This document shows, piece by piece, positions 29,921-38,879 of a stretch of DNA of 64,000 nt. The stretch is from Nitratireductor aestuarii (GTDB lineage: Bacteria > Pseudomonadota > Alphaproteobacteria > Rhizobiales > Rhizobiaceae), in assembly GCF_014641695.1 (NCBI RefSeq), contig NZ_BMIF01000009.1, positions 154,961 through 218,960 of the forward strand, read 5' to 3'. The notes under the pieces were generated by a model. That model had not been told where the DNA came from, searched no databases, and saw only the letters and a list, made by a program, of their open reading frames with translations. How positions within the stretch are numbered: position 1 is the first letter of the stretch; each line of letters begins with the position of its first letter. The position numbers and the translations under genes are program-made.

Positions 29921-31390
29921 TTAGCGTTCGTGCATGGCGCCGGCGGCAATCTCGGCGAGCGGCGAGAACAGGTATTCCAGAATGCGCCGTCTACCTGTCT
30001 TGATCTCGACAGTGACGGCCATGCCCGGTCTGAGAGGAACGCTACGGCCATCCGCCACGATTTCATAGGTCGCGGGCGCAATGGTTATAGGGAACACCAG
30101 GTTCTGCACCCGCTGGGCGTTGCTGACCGGCACTATGGCGCGCAGCTCTGCTGCCGCCTGCTGCTCGCTTTGTTGGGCGTCGGGCTCGGGAATGGCGTCG
30201 CGCGCAACGTGGGTGACCCTTCCCGGTAGAATGCCGTAGCGCGTAAATGGAAAGACCTCGATCTTGATGGCCGCTTCCTGGCCGACGCTTACGAAGCCAA
30301 TATCCACGTTGGGGAGATAAGCTTCGATTTCGAGCACAGAGTCGTCTTGCACAATCCGCATCAATTCCGATCCGGCGGATATCACCTGGCCTGGGGTGGT
30401 GACGGCAGAGGCCTGGATCGTCCCCGACACGGGGGCCAGGATCGTCAGAAGCTCCAACTGCCGTCGAACCTTGATCGCTGACTGGGTTTCAGTATCTACC
30501 CGTCGTTCTGTTTCTGAAAGCTTACCCACGTTGTCGGCGATGGCCGCGTCGATCAGCTTTACGGCCTCACGCTCGATCGCACCAATGGCTGCCCGCGTTT
30601 CCTGAAGTCTACCCTGTTTTTCCGAAAGGTCTGCCATTTCCTTCTGCTTGATCTCAAGCGCATCGAGGACGCGTGCTCGAGAGCCTGCAGGGCCGTCGAT
30701 CAGAGTCGAACGCATGGTTACGCGCTCTGAAAGTGTTGCGAGCAGTTCTTCACGGGCGCTGATGTTCCCGGTCAGGCTATCAACCTCCGCCAGGTGGCGT
30801 GCACGTTGAGCGTCCAGCGCGCGCAGGGAGGAAACCAGAGCAGCGAGATCGGCATGGAAGGCGAGCATCTCGCGCCTTCTGATCTCAATGGGTAACTCTT
30901 CGCCGAGCCGATCCAGAAGGCAGGTTGGGTCAGGATCCATATCCTTAACCGCATCGAGGCTCAATTTTCGGAACTCTTCATCGACTGCCCGCCTCCGAAT
31001 GGATTCAGCCTGCCATGCGGCAAGGCTGGACTCGATGGCGGAAAGTTCCGCGCGCACTTGCGTTTCATCGAGCTGCAGGAGCTGTTGCCCGGCTTCGACA
31101 TGCGTGCCGTTCGGCAGCGGGTTTGATACGATCTTTCCGGCTTCGACAGACTGGATGATCTTGACGCGGCCGGCTGGCTGGACCTTGCCCTGTGCTGTGG
31201 CTACGACATCGATCCTGCCAAACCAGGCCCAGGCCAGGACCGAAACCGCGAGCATGCAGATGAACCAGATGAAGGCGACGCGCACAGGTGAGGCAGGCGT
31301 ATCGAGGATCTCAAGGGCAGAAGGCAGGAAGGCTGTGTCATCCCGGCACGGTGAGGATGAACGCCAGCGTTTCAATGAAACCAACTTCAT
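29921..31390 (-). CDS. HlyD family type I secretion membrane fusion protein
   Basis: 489 residues. A short cytoplasmic N-terminus, one membrane segment (VAFIWFICMLAVSVLAWAWFG, about 37-57), a lipoyl-like half (VVATAQGKVQPAGRVKIIQ ... VEAGQQLLQLDETQV), long coiled-coil hairpin (about 110-320), second lipoyl half and a beta-barrel C-terminus ending with VEIKTGRRRILEYLFSPL. The adaptor bridges the ABC exporter to an outer-membrane TolC-type channel, which is not encoded here. Its ATG overlaps the stop of the ABC gene (ATGA), showing translational coupling. Confidence 0.93.
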   Translation of the reverse strand: MKLVSLKRWRSSSPCRDDTAFLPSALEILDTPASPVRVAFIWFICMLAVSVLAWAWFGRIDVVATAQGKVQPAGRVKIIQSVEAGKIVSNPLPNGTHVEAGQQLLQLDETQVRAELSAIESSLAAWQAESIRRRAVDEEFRKLSLDAVKDMDPDPTCLLDRLGEELPIEIRRREMLAFHADLAALVSSLRALDAQRARHLAEVDSLTGNISAREELLATLSERVTMRSTLIDGPAGSRARVLDALEIKQKEMADLSEKQGRLQETRAAIGAIEREAVKLIDAAIADNVGKLSETERRVDTETQSAIKVRRQLELLTILAPVSGTIQASAVTTPGQVISAGSELMRIVQDDSVLEIEAYLPNVDIGFVSVGQEAAIKIEVFPFTRYGILPGRVTHVARDAIPEPDAQQSEQQAAAELRAIVPVSNAQRVQNLVFPITIAPATYEIVADGRSVPLRPGMAVTVEIKTGRRRILEYLFSPLAEIAAGAMHER

Positions 31391-33609
31391 GCGAGCTCAC
31401 CATGCTGCAGCTGCCAGAGCCTGGAATAGAGGCCGTTGGTTTGAACGGTCAGGCTCTCGTGTGTGCCTTCCTCGACGATACAGCCGTCTGTCATGCCGAT
31501 GATGCGGTTGCAGCCGCGCACCGTTGCTAGCCTGTGGGCAATGATGATCACCGTTCTGCCGCGTACGATCTCACGCATGTTGGCGAGAATTATCCGTTCG
31601 CTCTCATAGTCGAGCGCGCTGGTGGCCTCGTCCATGATGAGGATCGACGGGTTGGTGGCGAGCGCTCGTGCTATCGCAAGCCTTTGACGCTGTCCGCCGG
31701 AAAGATTGGCCCCGCGCTCCTCGATCATCGTGTCGTAGCCGCAGGGCAGTTTGACGATGAATTCATCTGCGCCCGAGAGCTTTGCCAGCTGGATGACCTG
31801 CTCGCGAGACATGGCCGGGTTGGTGAGCGCTATATTGTCGTGGATGGTGCGGTTGAACAGCAGGTTCTCCTGCAGCACGACGCCGATATTGCTGCGCAAC
31901 CATGCGGGATCAACCTGCGCGATGTCTTGTCCATCAACCAGGATCTGGCCTGCGCTCGGCACGTAGAAACGCTGCAGAAGTTTGGTCAGCGTCGACTTGC
32001 CAGAACCGGAGGGGCCGACGATGCCTATTACTTCTCCCGGCCGGATCGTCAGTGAGACATCCTGCAGGACATCGCGTCCGCCAGCGCCATAGCGAAAGGT
32101 CACATTCCGAAAGGCGATGTGACCTTTCGGCGCCGGCAGGGCCTGAGGCGAGGTTGGCCGAAATTCGGCTTGCGCATTCAGAATGTCGGAAGGGCGGGAG
32201 ACCGAGATCTGCACCTGCTGGAAATCCTGCCAGAGCTGCGACAGGCGCAGGACAGGCTGCGCAACGTGGCCGGCGATCATATTGAAGGCGATCAGCGCGC
32301 CGACGGTGAGTTCTCCGTTTATGACCGCCTGTGCGCCGAATAGAAGCAGGAGGACGCCGGTCACCTTGCTGACAAACTGGATCGCGTTCTGACCCTTCGC
32401 AGCCATCATGGTGGCCGCGAAGGAGGAGCGCACATAGGCGGCGAAGCGCTCTTCCCACTGCGCCGCCACGATAGGCTCCACCGCCGCAGCCTTCAGAGTC
32501 TGCGCCCCGACAATGCTCTCGACCAGCAATTGCTGGCTAAACGCGCCGCGATTGAATTTTTCATCGATGCGTTCCTTCAGGAACGGGCGGATCAAAAAGC
32601 CGATTGCCAGGTAGCAAGGAATGGAAGCGACCACGATCCAGGCGAGCGTTGTGGAATAGGCAAACAGCACGGCTATGAAGACGCCGGTGAAGATGAGATC
32701 GAGCCCGCTGAAAAGCCCCTGGCCGGTGAGAAAATCGCGGATTGTTTCGAGCTCGCGCATGCGCGCCACCGTCTGACCGGCCGCCCGGGTTTCGAAATAG
32801 CTGAGCGGCAGGTTGAGCAGATGGCGGAACAGCCGTCTCCCAAGCTCGACATCGATACGGTTCGTCGTGTGCGAGAGGGCGTAGGTGCGCAGATACTGCA
32901 GCAAAACGTCGAAGAGCCCGACTGCTACCAGTCCGACCACGAGCACGATCAGTGTCGAATAGCTGCGATGTGCCAGAACCTTGTCGACCACGATCTGGAA
33001 GAACAGGGGCGTGACAAGGGAAAAAATCTGGATGAACAGCGATGCCACGAGGACATGGGCGAAGGCGCGACGATACTTCCAGATAGAGGGTAGAAACCAG
33101 CTGAAGCCGAAGGCTTTCTGCGCCGTACCTGGTCCGAGAAAGCGACGCTGAACGAGCAGGAACCGGCCCTCGGTCAACTTCTGAAGCGCCGCGAAATCCA
33201 TATCCCTTGCCGTAAAGCCCAGCGGATTGATCAGGCGGAAATGACCGTCGTCGACTTGGCCAGCGAAGATGGCGAAGGTGCCGTCGAGCAAGACAGCGAT
33301 CGCCGGCCTGGGCAGTTTCGCCATCCGCTCTTCGCTCACGTTGACGATGCGGGCCTTGAGGCCGATGGCTTTCGCGGCAAGCAACAAGTGCTCGCAGGTT
33401 GCTCCTCCTGTCAGGGCGAGTTCACGGGAAAGGGCCTCCGGACGGGCCGGAATGTGATAGTAGGATGCGATGGCGACAAGCGCCGTCAGACCACTCTCCG
33501 CCTGTTGTGGATCGCAGGTGGCATCCGGGTTGAGGCCGGCATCACGGCACTCTTCGTTGAAGGTTTCCATGCAGTTTGTGCTTTCGTCCAGCAGCAGTCC
33601 GGGCGGCAT
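31387..33609 (-). CDS. Type I secretion ABC transporter/ATPase, HlyB-like
   Basis: 740 residues from the ATG at 33609; a GTG at 33618 and an ATG at 33570 are alternatives. The N-terminal C39-like domain (about 25-150) lacks the catalytic Cys: the position reads ESGLTALV. This is as in HlyB, where the domain binds unfolded substrate without cutting it. Six membrane segments follow. The nucleotide-binding domain has Walker A GPSGSGKST, signature LSGGQRQRLAIARAL and Walker B ILIMDEATSALD. It probably exports the adjacent substrate protein to the medium. Confidence 0.93.
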   Translation of the reverse strand: MPPGLLLDESTNCMETFNEECRDAGLNPDATCDPQQAESGLTALVAIASYYHIPARPEALSRELALTGGATCEHLLLAAKAIGLKARIVNVSEERMAKLPRPAIAVLLDGTFAIFAGQVDDGHFRLINPLGFTARDMDFAALQKLTEGRFLLVQRRFLGPGTAQKAFGFSWFLPSIWKYRRAFAHVLVASLFIQIFSLVTPLFFQIVVDKVLAHRSYSTLIVLVVGLVAVGLFDVLLQYLRTYALSHTTNRIDVELGRRLFRHLLNLPLSYFETRAAGQTVARMRELETIRDFLTGQGLFSGLDLIFTGVFIAVLFAYSTTLAWIVVASIPCYLAIGFLIRPFLKERIDEKFNRGAFSQQLLVESIVGAQTLKAAAVEPIVAAQWEERFAAYVRSSFAATMMAAKGQNAIQFVSKVTGVLLLLFGAQAVINGELTVGALIAFNMIAGHVAQPVLRLSQLWQDFQQVQISVSRPSDILNAQAEFRPTSPQALPAPKGHIAFRNVTFRYGAGGRDVLQDVSLTIRPGEVIGIVGPSGSGKSTLTKLLQRFYVPSAGQILVDGQDIAQVDPAWLRSNIGVVLQENLLFNRTIHDNIALTNPAMSREQVIQLAKLSGADEFIVKLPCGYDTMIEERGANLSGGQRQRLAIARALATNPSILIMDEATSALDYESERIILANMREIVRGRTVIIIAHRLATVRGCNRIIGMTDGCIVEEGTHESLTVQTNGLYSRLWQLQHGELA

Positions 33610-33663
33610 TACTGCCACCCGGAGGTGCCGGAATATGGTTGCTGGAGTTTCTTGGATGTCTTG

Positions 33664-35847
33664 TCAGGCTGCGTGCTGCGCAAGAACGCCCGGGCGAGAG
33701 GCCAATGCCACGTCGCCAACCAGCATGCGGGTGCCATCGTTCATCTCGGCATAGCTGGTACCGCTGATGGATGAGCCGTCGGAGAATGCCCTGGCGCCCT
33801 CAGACGCGGGCATCAGGCTGATGAGTTTGATCCCGACATCGGCCATGGTACGCAATTCACCTGCATCCGCCACGCCATTCTGGTTGGCGTCGCGCCAGAC
33901 GCGGAACTCGCTCCAGCGGTCGTCGGCCGCATCCAGTACATTGTTGCGGTTGGTATCGAAGTAGCGCCGCAGCCCTTCAAGGTCGGTGAGGCGAGCTCCA
34001 TGGCTGCTGCCGGCGTCGGCGTTTTCTGAGGCGATTTCCTCTTCCGACTTCCAGAGCGCAAAGGCAATCTCCTTGGCCTGATCGATCTTTCCGTTAGCGC
34101 CGGCAGAGCCGTCAATTGCCAGGTCGATGGCCAGCAAACCATCATTTGGACCAACCCAGGCCGTGGGATCAGGGATGCAATCGCTGTTCCAGTCGAAGCG
34201 GGTGGTGGATGCAGGGGCTTCTGCTTCCGCGGCCTGGTGCGGAACGCTAGCGATCGCAAGCGGGCGAACATCGATTGTGCCGTCAGCATCGAGGTCGAGT
34301 AGGACGGGCACGCCAATGAATATGCCTGTTCCCGATCCGGTTCGAGAACCGGATCCTGGCGAAGGTGCTGGCTTATAAATCGGTACATCCAGATTGGGCC
34401 GTGGCTGCGGTATTGGGGCAATGGCAGGCAAATTGACATTGCCGCCTCCGCTGAAGTTGCCTTGGCCAGGCTGTCCGAACTCGATCTTGAGCTTCGGCTC
34501 TGGTGCAGGTGGCTCTGGTGGCTTGTAGACAGAAATATTCAGGCTCGCCGGCTGGTCGAGTGAAATGCCATACTGGCTGGATGGCCGTTGTGTCGCAACC
34601 GATCCAATATTGATCTGGAGCGGAGGTGTCTGCAGTCTCTGGTTCAGCTCACGTTGCCGTGCCTCCGCAAGACGTTGGTGCTCTTGCTCGCGCTCCCTGG
34701 AACGGCGTGCCTCTTCGGCCGCAGCAATTTGGGCTGCAGCCCTTTCAGCTGCAGCCCTTTCAGCTTCTGCCTTTTCAGCCGCGGCTTTTTCGGCCGCAGC
34801 AATTTGGGCTGCTTGGCTTGCAGCTGCAGCCCTTTCAGCTTCTGCCTTTTCGGCCGCAGCTCTTTCGGCTGCAGCAATTTGGGCTGCTTGGCTTTCAGCT
34901 GCCACCCTTTCAGCTTCTGCCTTTTCAGCCGCAGCTCTTTCGGCTGCAGCAATTTGGGCAGCTTGGCTTTCAGCTGCAGCCCTTTCAGCTTCTGCCTTTT
35001 CGGCCGCAGCTCTTTCGGCTGCAGCGAGTTCCGTCGATGATGTATAGGAACCATCATCGAGGTTCTTCCTCTCCTCGGTCATGTGCCCGTGAGCATCATA
35101 TGTGCGTTCGTAACGCGGCTTCTTTTGTCCGAGGGCGCTGTTTGGTTGATACTCGCGGTCAATGCGGGAACCGTCAGCCTTCGTCACGGTAGCTGATGTC
35201 TTCTTCCCGTCACCGTCGAGATGCAACGCGTAGGTGTTTCCGTTAGATGCCGCGAGCTTGAGGTCTGAGGAGCCAGCCTCCGACTTCTGCCAGTTTTCGT
35301 CGGCACCTTTTTCGAGGCGAATTTCGCGCCTCTGGTTCAGTTCTTTGACCTTGTCGGGGTCAGTTACGTATGTTCTCTTGAGATCCTTATCCAACTGATA
35401 CCAGCTGACTGATCCATCGTCGGCCTCACTGGTCCGGAAACCATCGATCCGTTCCGGATCCCCTGCCAGGCTAATCGTTGAACCATCCATGTAGTCAATG
35501 ACGCGATTTACCAGCTCGCTGACCACTTCAGCGGGTAATTGGGCCTCAAGGGCTGTCAACGCCTGCTCTGCGGTAATACCGAACTTTGCAGCAGTGTCGA
35601 GCATCGCTTTCGAAGTGACGGAGAGGAATTTCTCGTATTCCGCAGGATCTTTAAGGATCGAATTGCCGACCGTATCTTTCGGGTCATCCGACAATTGCAT
35701 GTTCCAGTAAAAGGAAGAGCCACCCCAAGTCCCTACCGTTTGCTCACCTTTTGAAAGCGCCGCGTGAACATCATTGCGGACAAGACCGCTAATATTTGGA
35801 ACATAGGAATTCTTCAGGACATCACCGATGACAACCTTCCCGATCAA
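33664..35847 (-). CDS. Putative type I secretion substrate with repeats and calcium modules (main part)
   Basis: 727 residues from a TTG at 35847; the same frame stays open back to an amber codon at 35983-35985 and continues beyond it to ATG 36165. Order of parts: a helical N-terminal region; four 25-residue Ala/Glu repeats (DNA 34726-35025) predicted to form coiled coil; a Pro-rich segment (KPPEPPAPEPK); then modules typical of large calcium-binding adhesins (DLDADGTIDV, ATGW-like TAWVGPNDGLLAIDL, RRYFDTNRNNVLDAADD, FRVWRDANQNGVADAGEL). There is no Sec signal and no GGxGxD nonapeptide array. The C-terminus may hold the export signal. It lies immediately upstream of the exporter genes. Confidence 0.7.
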   Translation of the reverse strand: MIGKVVIGDVLKNSYVPNISGLVRNDVHAALSKGEQTVGTWGGSSFYWNMQLSDDPKDTVGNSILKDPAEYEKFLSVTSKAMLDTAAKFGITAEQALTALEAQLPAEVVSELVNRVIDYMDGSTISLAGDPERIDGFRTSEADDGSVSWYQLDKDLKRTYVTDPDKVKELNQRREIRLEKGADENWQKSEAGSSDLKLAASNGNTYALHLDGDGKKTSATVTKADGSRIDREYQPNSALGQKKPRYERTYDAHGHMTEERKNLDDGSYTSSTELAAAERAAAEKAEAERAAAESQAAQIAAAERAAAEKAEAERVAAESQAAQIAAAERAAAEKAEAERAAAASQAAQIAAAEKAAAEKAEAERAAAERAAAQIAAAEEARRSREREQEHQRLAEARQRELNQRLQTPPLQINIGSVATQRPSSQYGISLDQPASLNISVYKPPEPPAPEPKLKIEFGQPGQGNFSGGGNVNLPAIAPIPQPRPNLDVPIYKPAPSPGSGSRTGSGTGIFIGVPVLLDLDADGTIDVRPLAIASVPHQAAEAEAPASTTRFDWNSDCIPDPTAWVGPNDGLLAIDLAIDGSAGANGKIDQAKEIAFALWKSEEEIASENADAGSSHGARLTDLEGLRRYFDTNRNNVLDAADDRWSEFRVWRDANQNGVADAGELRTMADVGIKLISLMPASEGARAFSDGSSISGTSYAEMNDGTRMLVGDVALASRPGVLAQHAA
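34726..35025 (-). repeat. Four 75-bp in-frame tandem repeats
   Basis: Units at 35025-34951, 34950-34876, 34875-34801 and 34800-34726. Each encodes a version of AAAERAAAEKAEAERAAAES plus QAAQI. Units differ by only a few residues (V for A, A for E, the last ending ERAAAQI). Near identity at DNA level suggests recent expansion or recombination. Confidence 0.95.
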
Positions 35848-35982
35848 GTCAGATATACGCTGAAGTGCATCATCTCCGGCGTCCTTATGGTCATACTTTC
35901 GACCGGTGCGGGCTGTGCCGCGTATGAAAGAGTTGCTCTGGCTACCGGCGTCATTGCGGTTGATCTCTGCTGCGTTCTTCAG

Positions 35983-36165
35983 CTAGAAGATCATTCGTGC
36001 ATAATCCTGCCTATGGGGGTTTTCAGCATTGGCGGGATTGTCGAGAAAGTTTTGCATTTCTTGGCGCAGGAATTCGTAGCCTGCTGCATAATTTGAAGTG
36101 TTACTTTGAGTAATATCAACCAATTGTTGCTTTTGTGCATCGTTTAATTTAAATTCGTCAGTCAT
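35983..36165 (-). pseudogene. N-terminal piece of the secretion substrate, ended by an in-frame amber codon
   Basis: ATG 36165 encodes 60 residues (MTDEFKLNDAQKQQLVDITQ ... RQDYARMIF) and stops at TAG 35983-35985. The reading frame is identical to the downstream 727-residue frame and is open without a break after the TAG (LKNAAEINRNDAGSQ). The two parts therefore look like one 833-residue gene with a nonsense mutation at codon 61. GGAAG lies upstream of the ATG. A TGG or CAG to TAG change would suffice. Confidence 0.7.
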
Positions 36166-36216
36166 ATTAAGTAAGCTTCCATATTAATAAACAAATACTG
36201 TTGTAGTAAGGTTTTC

Positions 36217-36945
36217 TCATTGTGGGGCAACGGACCATTGATCCAGCAATGTGCTTGTTCCGTCGCGGATCGCCTTCCAGTAAGGCAATCCATCTTTCGG
36301 GAAGAGAACAACCAAGGTCAGCCCTAAATCGTGGAAATAGATGGTTCCCTTACACGAAGGATTTGGGGGGCTGTCCTCGCCGGAGGGAGTGCAGTCAAGA
36401 GCGACCTGGTTGTTGTTGTTTGAGAGGTCAAAATAGCCCTCGAAGGCTCGCAGGTTTTCACTGGGGATGACATGTAGCAAACCGTTTTCAAACCTTATCT
36501 GGTATGAACCCGCTAAAAACCCAATTGTGTTTCTGAACATAGTCGTTGGTGCGCCAGGATTGTTTGGAGAGGCTGTCAGAACTGACACCACAAATTCGTC
36601 AGTGCTGGGTTTAGATCTTCCAGGCTCCTGAACTCGAAAGTTTGGCTGTGACCACATATCGGATAACGGAGGACGTAGATCGGGTATCCAGAATGCGAAG
36701 CTGATGCTGCTTCTCTTTGAATAGCAGTTGACCCTGTTTGCCGACGGACGGATCATCAGATACCCGTAGGGGATGTCAAAGCTGTGTGGACCGATGGTCC
36801 GTCTGACCAGGTAGTTGTGGTCCTGCACACCTGGAGCCCATCGCCCCGCCGGATCTGATTGGCAAGGGTATTGATCATCAGCTCCGGCAACGCTGGTGAA
36901 AGCCAACAAGAAAGCCAAGATATACAAGTAAATATTCAAGCACAT
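36217..36945 (-). CDS. Secreted hypothetical protein next to the secretion locus
   Basis: 242 residues with a signal peptide (IYLYILAFLLAFTSVAGA; cleavage near residue 22). Mature part has several Cys (including YPCQS, VNCYS, LDCTP and PSCKG) and reads as a compact beta-rich periplasmic or secreted domain. No known family recognised. It lies 51 bp upstream of the substrate's ATG on the same strand, so it may be the first gene of the operon. AT-rich like the substrate's start. Confidence 0.65.
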   Translation of the reverse strand: MCLNIYLYILAFLLAFTSVAGADDQYPCQSDPAGRWAPGVQDHNYLVRRTIGPHSFDIPYGYLMIRPSANRVNCYSKRSSISFAFWIPDLRPPLSDMWSQPNFRVQEPGRSKPSTDEFVVSVLTASPNNPGAPTTMFRNTIGFLAGSYQIRFENGLLHVIPSENLRAFEGYFDLSNNNNQVALDCTPSGEDSPPNPSCKGTIYFHDLGLTLVVLFPKDGLPYWKAIRDGTSTLLDQWSVAPQ

Positions 36946-37258
36946 GAATTCTCAGAAATTCCTTTAGCGGTAATTGCAGTCCGATTTCAAACGGCTCTGA
37001 CAACAAGGCCAAACGCCTAGTCCTTGATACCTCATAACGGGCACATCTGCGATGGGCGGGTTGTTGCCATAGATCTGGATGCAGGAGTGGTGTGCAAATA
37101 TAATAAGATATTTCTATTGTTCGCTCAGTTCTAACTTCCGTATAGCTAACCAAACTGGAATGTATATTTTCTATATTAATGTACGCAAAGTAAAAAGACG
37201 TAAATGGTCGTCGGTTCGTGCCGAATATTCTATTTGAAGTATTCATTTTGGCAAGACT
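36946..37258. other. AT-rich intergenic stretch before the IS element
   Basis: Probably contains the promoter of the secretion operon (minus strand). The target-duplication copy GACT is its last 4 bases (37255-37258). No convincing gene. Confidence 0.4.
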
Positions 37259-37276
37259 TGACCTGCCACTGAACTG

Positions 37277-38138
37277 TCATCCAGCGGCGATTAGAGCCTC
37301 GGCCGTTTCTGTTACGCCGTAGGGCGCGGGTTGAGCAACCGGTGGAGACGCGAAGCCCTTATCGAGCGAAGCGTCGGAGCCGGTTGCGGTGAGAGTTTCG
37401 GCAAAGGCTGCCGGGGTTTGGTATCCGAGCGAGGAATGCGGTCGCGCGGTGTTGAAGTCCTGCCTCCATTCAGCGATGGCGCTGCGCGCATGGTCGATGC
37501 CGAAGAACAGGCTCTCGTTCAGCAGCTCGTCCCGCATCCGACCGTTGAAGCTCTCCACATAGCCATTCTGCATGGGTTTGCCTGGCGCGATGTAATGCCA
37601 CTCGACTCGATGATCTTTCGACCAGGCAAGGATGGCGTTCGACGTGAACTCGGTGCCGTGGTCCGAAACGATCATGTCCGGCTTGCCGCGACGGCTGATC
37701 AGATCGGTAAGCTCGCGGGCGACATAGCACCCGAAAGCGCCGACCGCAGGCGAACTGGTCGTGCACGAAGTCCAGTGACCAGCGTGCGTTCGGTCTCGCC
37801 TCGACCAGGATCGGCGCTCGCGTACCCACCGCCCGTCGCCTTGCCCGGCGCTTGCGAACCGTCAACCCTTCTTCTCGGTAGAGCCGGTAGATACGGTTGA
37901 TGCCAGACGGCTCACCCTCCCGTCGCAGCAGGATGAACAGGCGTCGATAGCCGAAACGCCGGCGTTCATTGGCAAGGTCGCGCAGCCGGCCGAGCAGTTC
38001 GGTCTCCGGCGGACGGCAGGACTGGTAGCGGACCATCTTGCGATCGGCACCGACGAAGGAACAGGCCCGACGCTCCGACAGGCCCATGGCGGCCTGCAGA
38101 TGCGCGACGGCTTCGCGCTTGGCGGCGGGCCCTACCAT
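37277..38138 (-). pseudogene. IS3-family transposase orfB with internal deletion
   Basis: Starts MVGPAAKREAVAHLQ at 38138, overlapping orfA. The HTH_21-like region and first catalytic Asp ([10 protein letters not shown]) are present. After FRVL the frame breaks and about two dozen conserved codons are missing. The protein resumes in another frame with [26 protein letters not shown] (second Asp) and [14 protein letters not shown] (catalytic Glu), ending at 37277. The lesion removes residues between the first and second catalytic Asp, so this copy should be inactive. Confidence 0.88.
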
Positions 38139-38398
38139 TTTTTTGACAGAAGCTCGCGAAGTGCCGATGCTTCCAGCATCTGGTCGGCGAGCAGCTTCTT
38201 CAGCTTCGTATTCTCCTCTTCCAGAGACCTCAGGCGCTTGGCGTCGGACACCTCCATCCCCCCATACTTCGCCTTCCAGTTATACAGGGTCGCTTCGCTC
38301 ACCCCGTGCTTGCGGGCCAGATCGGCCGCCTTCGCACCCGACTCGTGCTCGCGCAGAACCCCGATGATCTGCTCTTCCGAAAACCGCTTCCGCTTCAT
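38132..38398 (-). CDS. IS3-family transposase orfA
   Basis: 88 residues from the ATG at 38398 (MKRKRFSEEQIIGVLREHES). It has an HTH_8-type domain (KAADLARKHGVSEATLYNWKAKYGG) and a leucine-zipper tail (LRSLEEENTKLKKLLADQML). It ends LSKKW at 38132. A run of seven A on the coding strand (38138-38144) just before the stop is the usual slippery site for -1 frameshifting into orfB. Confidence 0.9.
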   Translation of the reverse strand: MKRKRFSEEQIIGVLREHESGAKAADLARKHGVSEATLYNWKAKYGGMEVSDAKRLRSLEEENTKLKKLLADQMLEASALRELLSKKW

Positions 38399-38463
38399 CT
38401 GTCCGTCCTTCAATCAAGGCCGGACTCTAACTCCAGGTGGAGGAAAAACTCAGTGGCAGGTCA

Positions 38464-38879
38464 GACTCAAATGGCCCGGTGGAAATTATTTATCGGTGTT
38501 CTGAAAAGAGCCGCTGGAATGGCAGCCTGGCGAATGGGGGGCGTCTTGGCAGGGGGCGGAAGGTCAGCACGTCCAGATCGCTGGTGTTGGCGGCGGTCTT
38601 CATTATGGATGGGGCGTGAGCTGCTCTGCACGCCAATGGATCATTTTCCTGGACGCCGTCGGCAAGTGCGGGAGATGCAGGGTGTGCCAAGGAGATTGAC
38701 GATACGAAGCCAGGATATATCCGCCAGAGATCCTTGGTCTCTCCGCCGTACTCTGGTCCCGCAGCATGGGTGCGGGCAAGCTACGCCGCAATGTCGTAGC
38801 GAATAGCACATACTATTGGTTGCAATTCCAATCTACTACAGTATGCGGACAATAGCGGATATCGCTCGGGGGATTCGGG
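38464..38879. other. Stretch between IS element and second YrbL-like gene
   Basis: Begins with the right copy of the GACT target duplication. Several short overlapping open frames, none with a credible product. The last 70 bases are AT-richer and probably carry the promoter of the gene at 38880. Confidence 0.4.

Larger units (their letters stand above)
37259..38463 (-). mobile_element. IS3-family (IS407-like) insertion sequence, internally deleted
   Basis: Perfect 14-bp terminal inverted repeats TGACCTGCCACTGA (37259-37272) and TCAGTGGCAGGTCA (38450-38463), flanked by a 4-bp direct repeat GACT (37255-37258 and 38464-38467). orfA and orfB are on the minus strand in the usual overlapping order. 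Four-bp duplications fit the IS407 group. The 1,205-bp length is a little short because orfB has lost an internal piece. Confidence 0.9.

Noticed and set aside
34726..35025. Possible CRISPR array because of regular spacing
   Set aside because: Repeats are contiguous 75-bp coding units with no spacers, in frame with the secretion substrate.
35983..35985. TAG read as pyrrolysine or other programmed recoding
   Set aside because: No pyl genes or recoding hairpin are visible and rhizobia are not known to use pyrrolysine; a nonsense mutation is simpler.
36878..37246. Minus-strand 122-codon frame upstream of the secreted protein gene
   Set aside because: It overlaps the signal-peptide gene in another frame and mostly translates its AT-rich promoter region.
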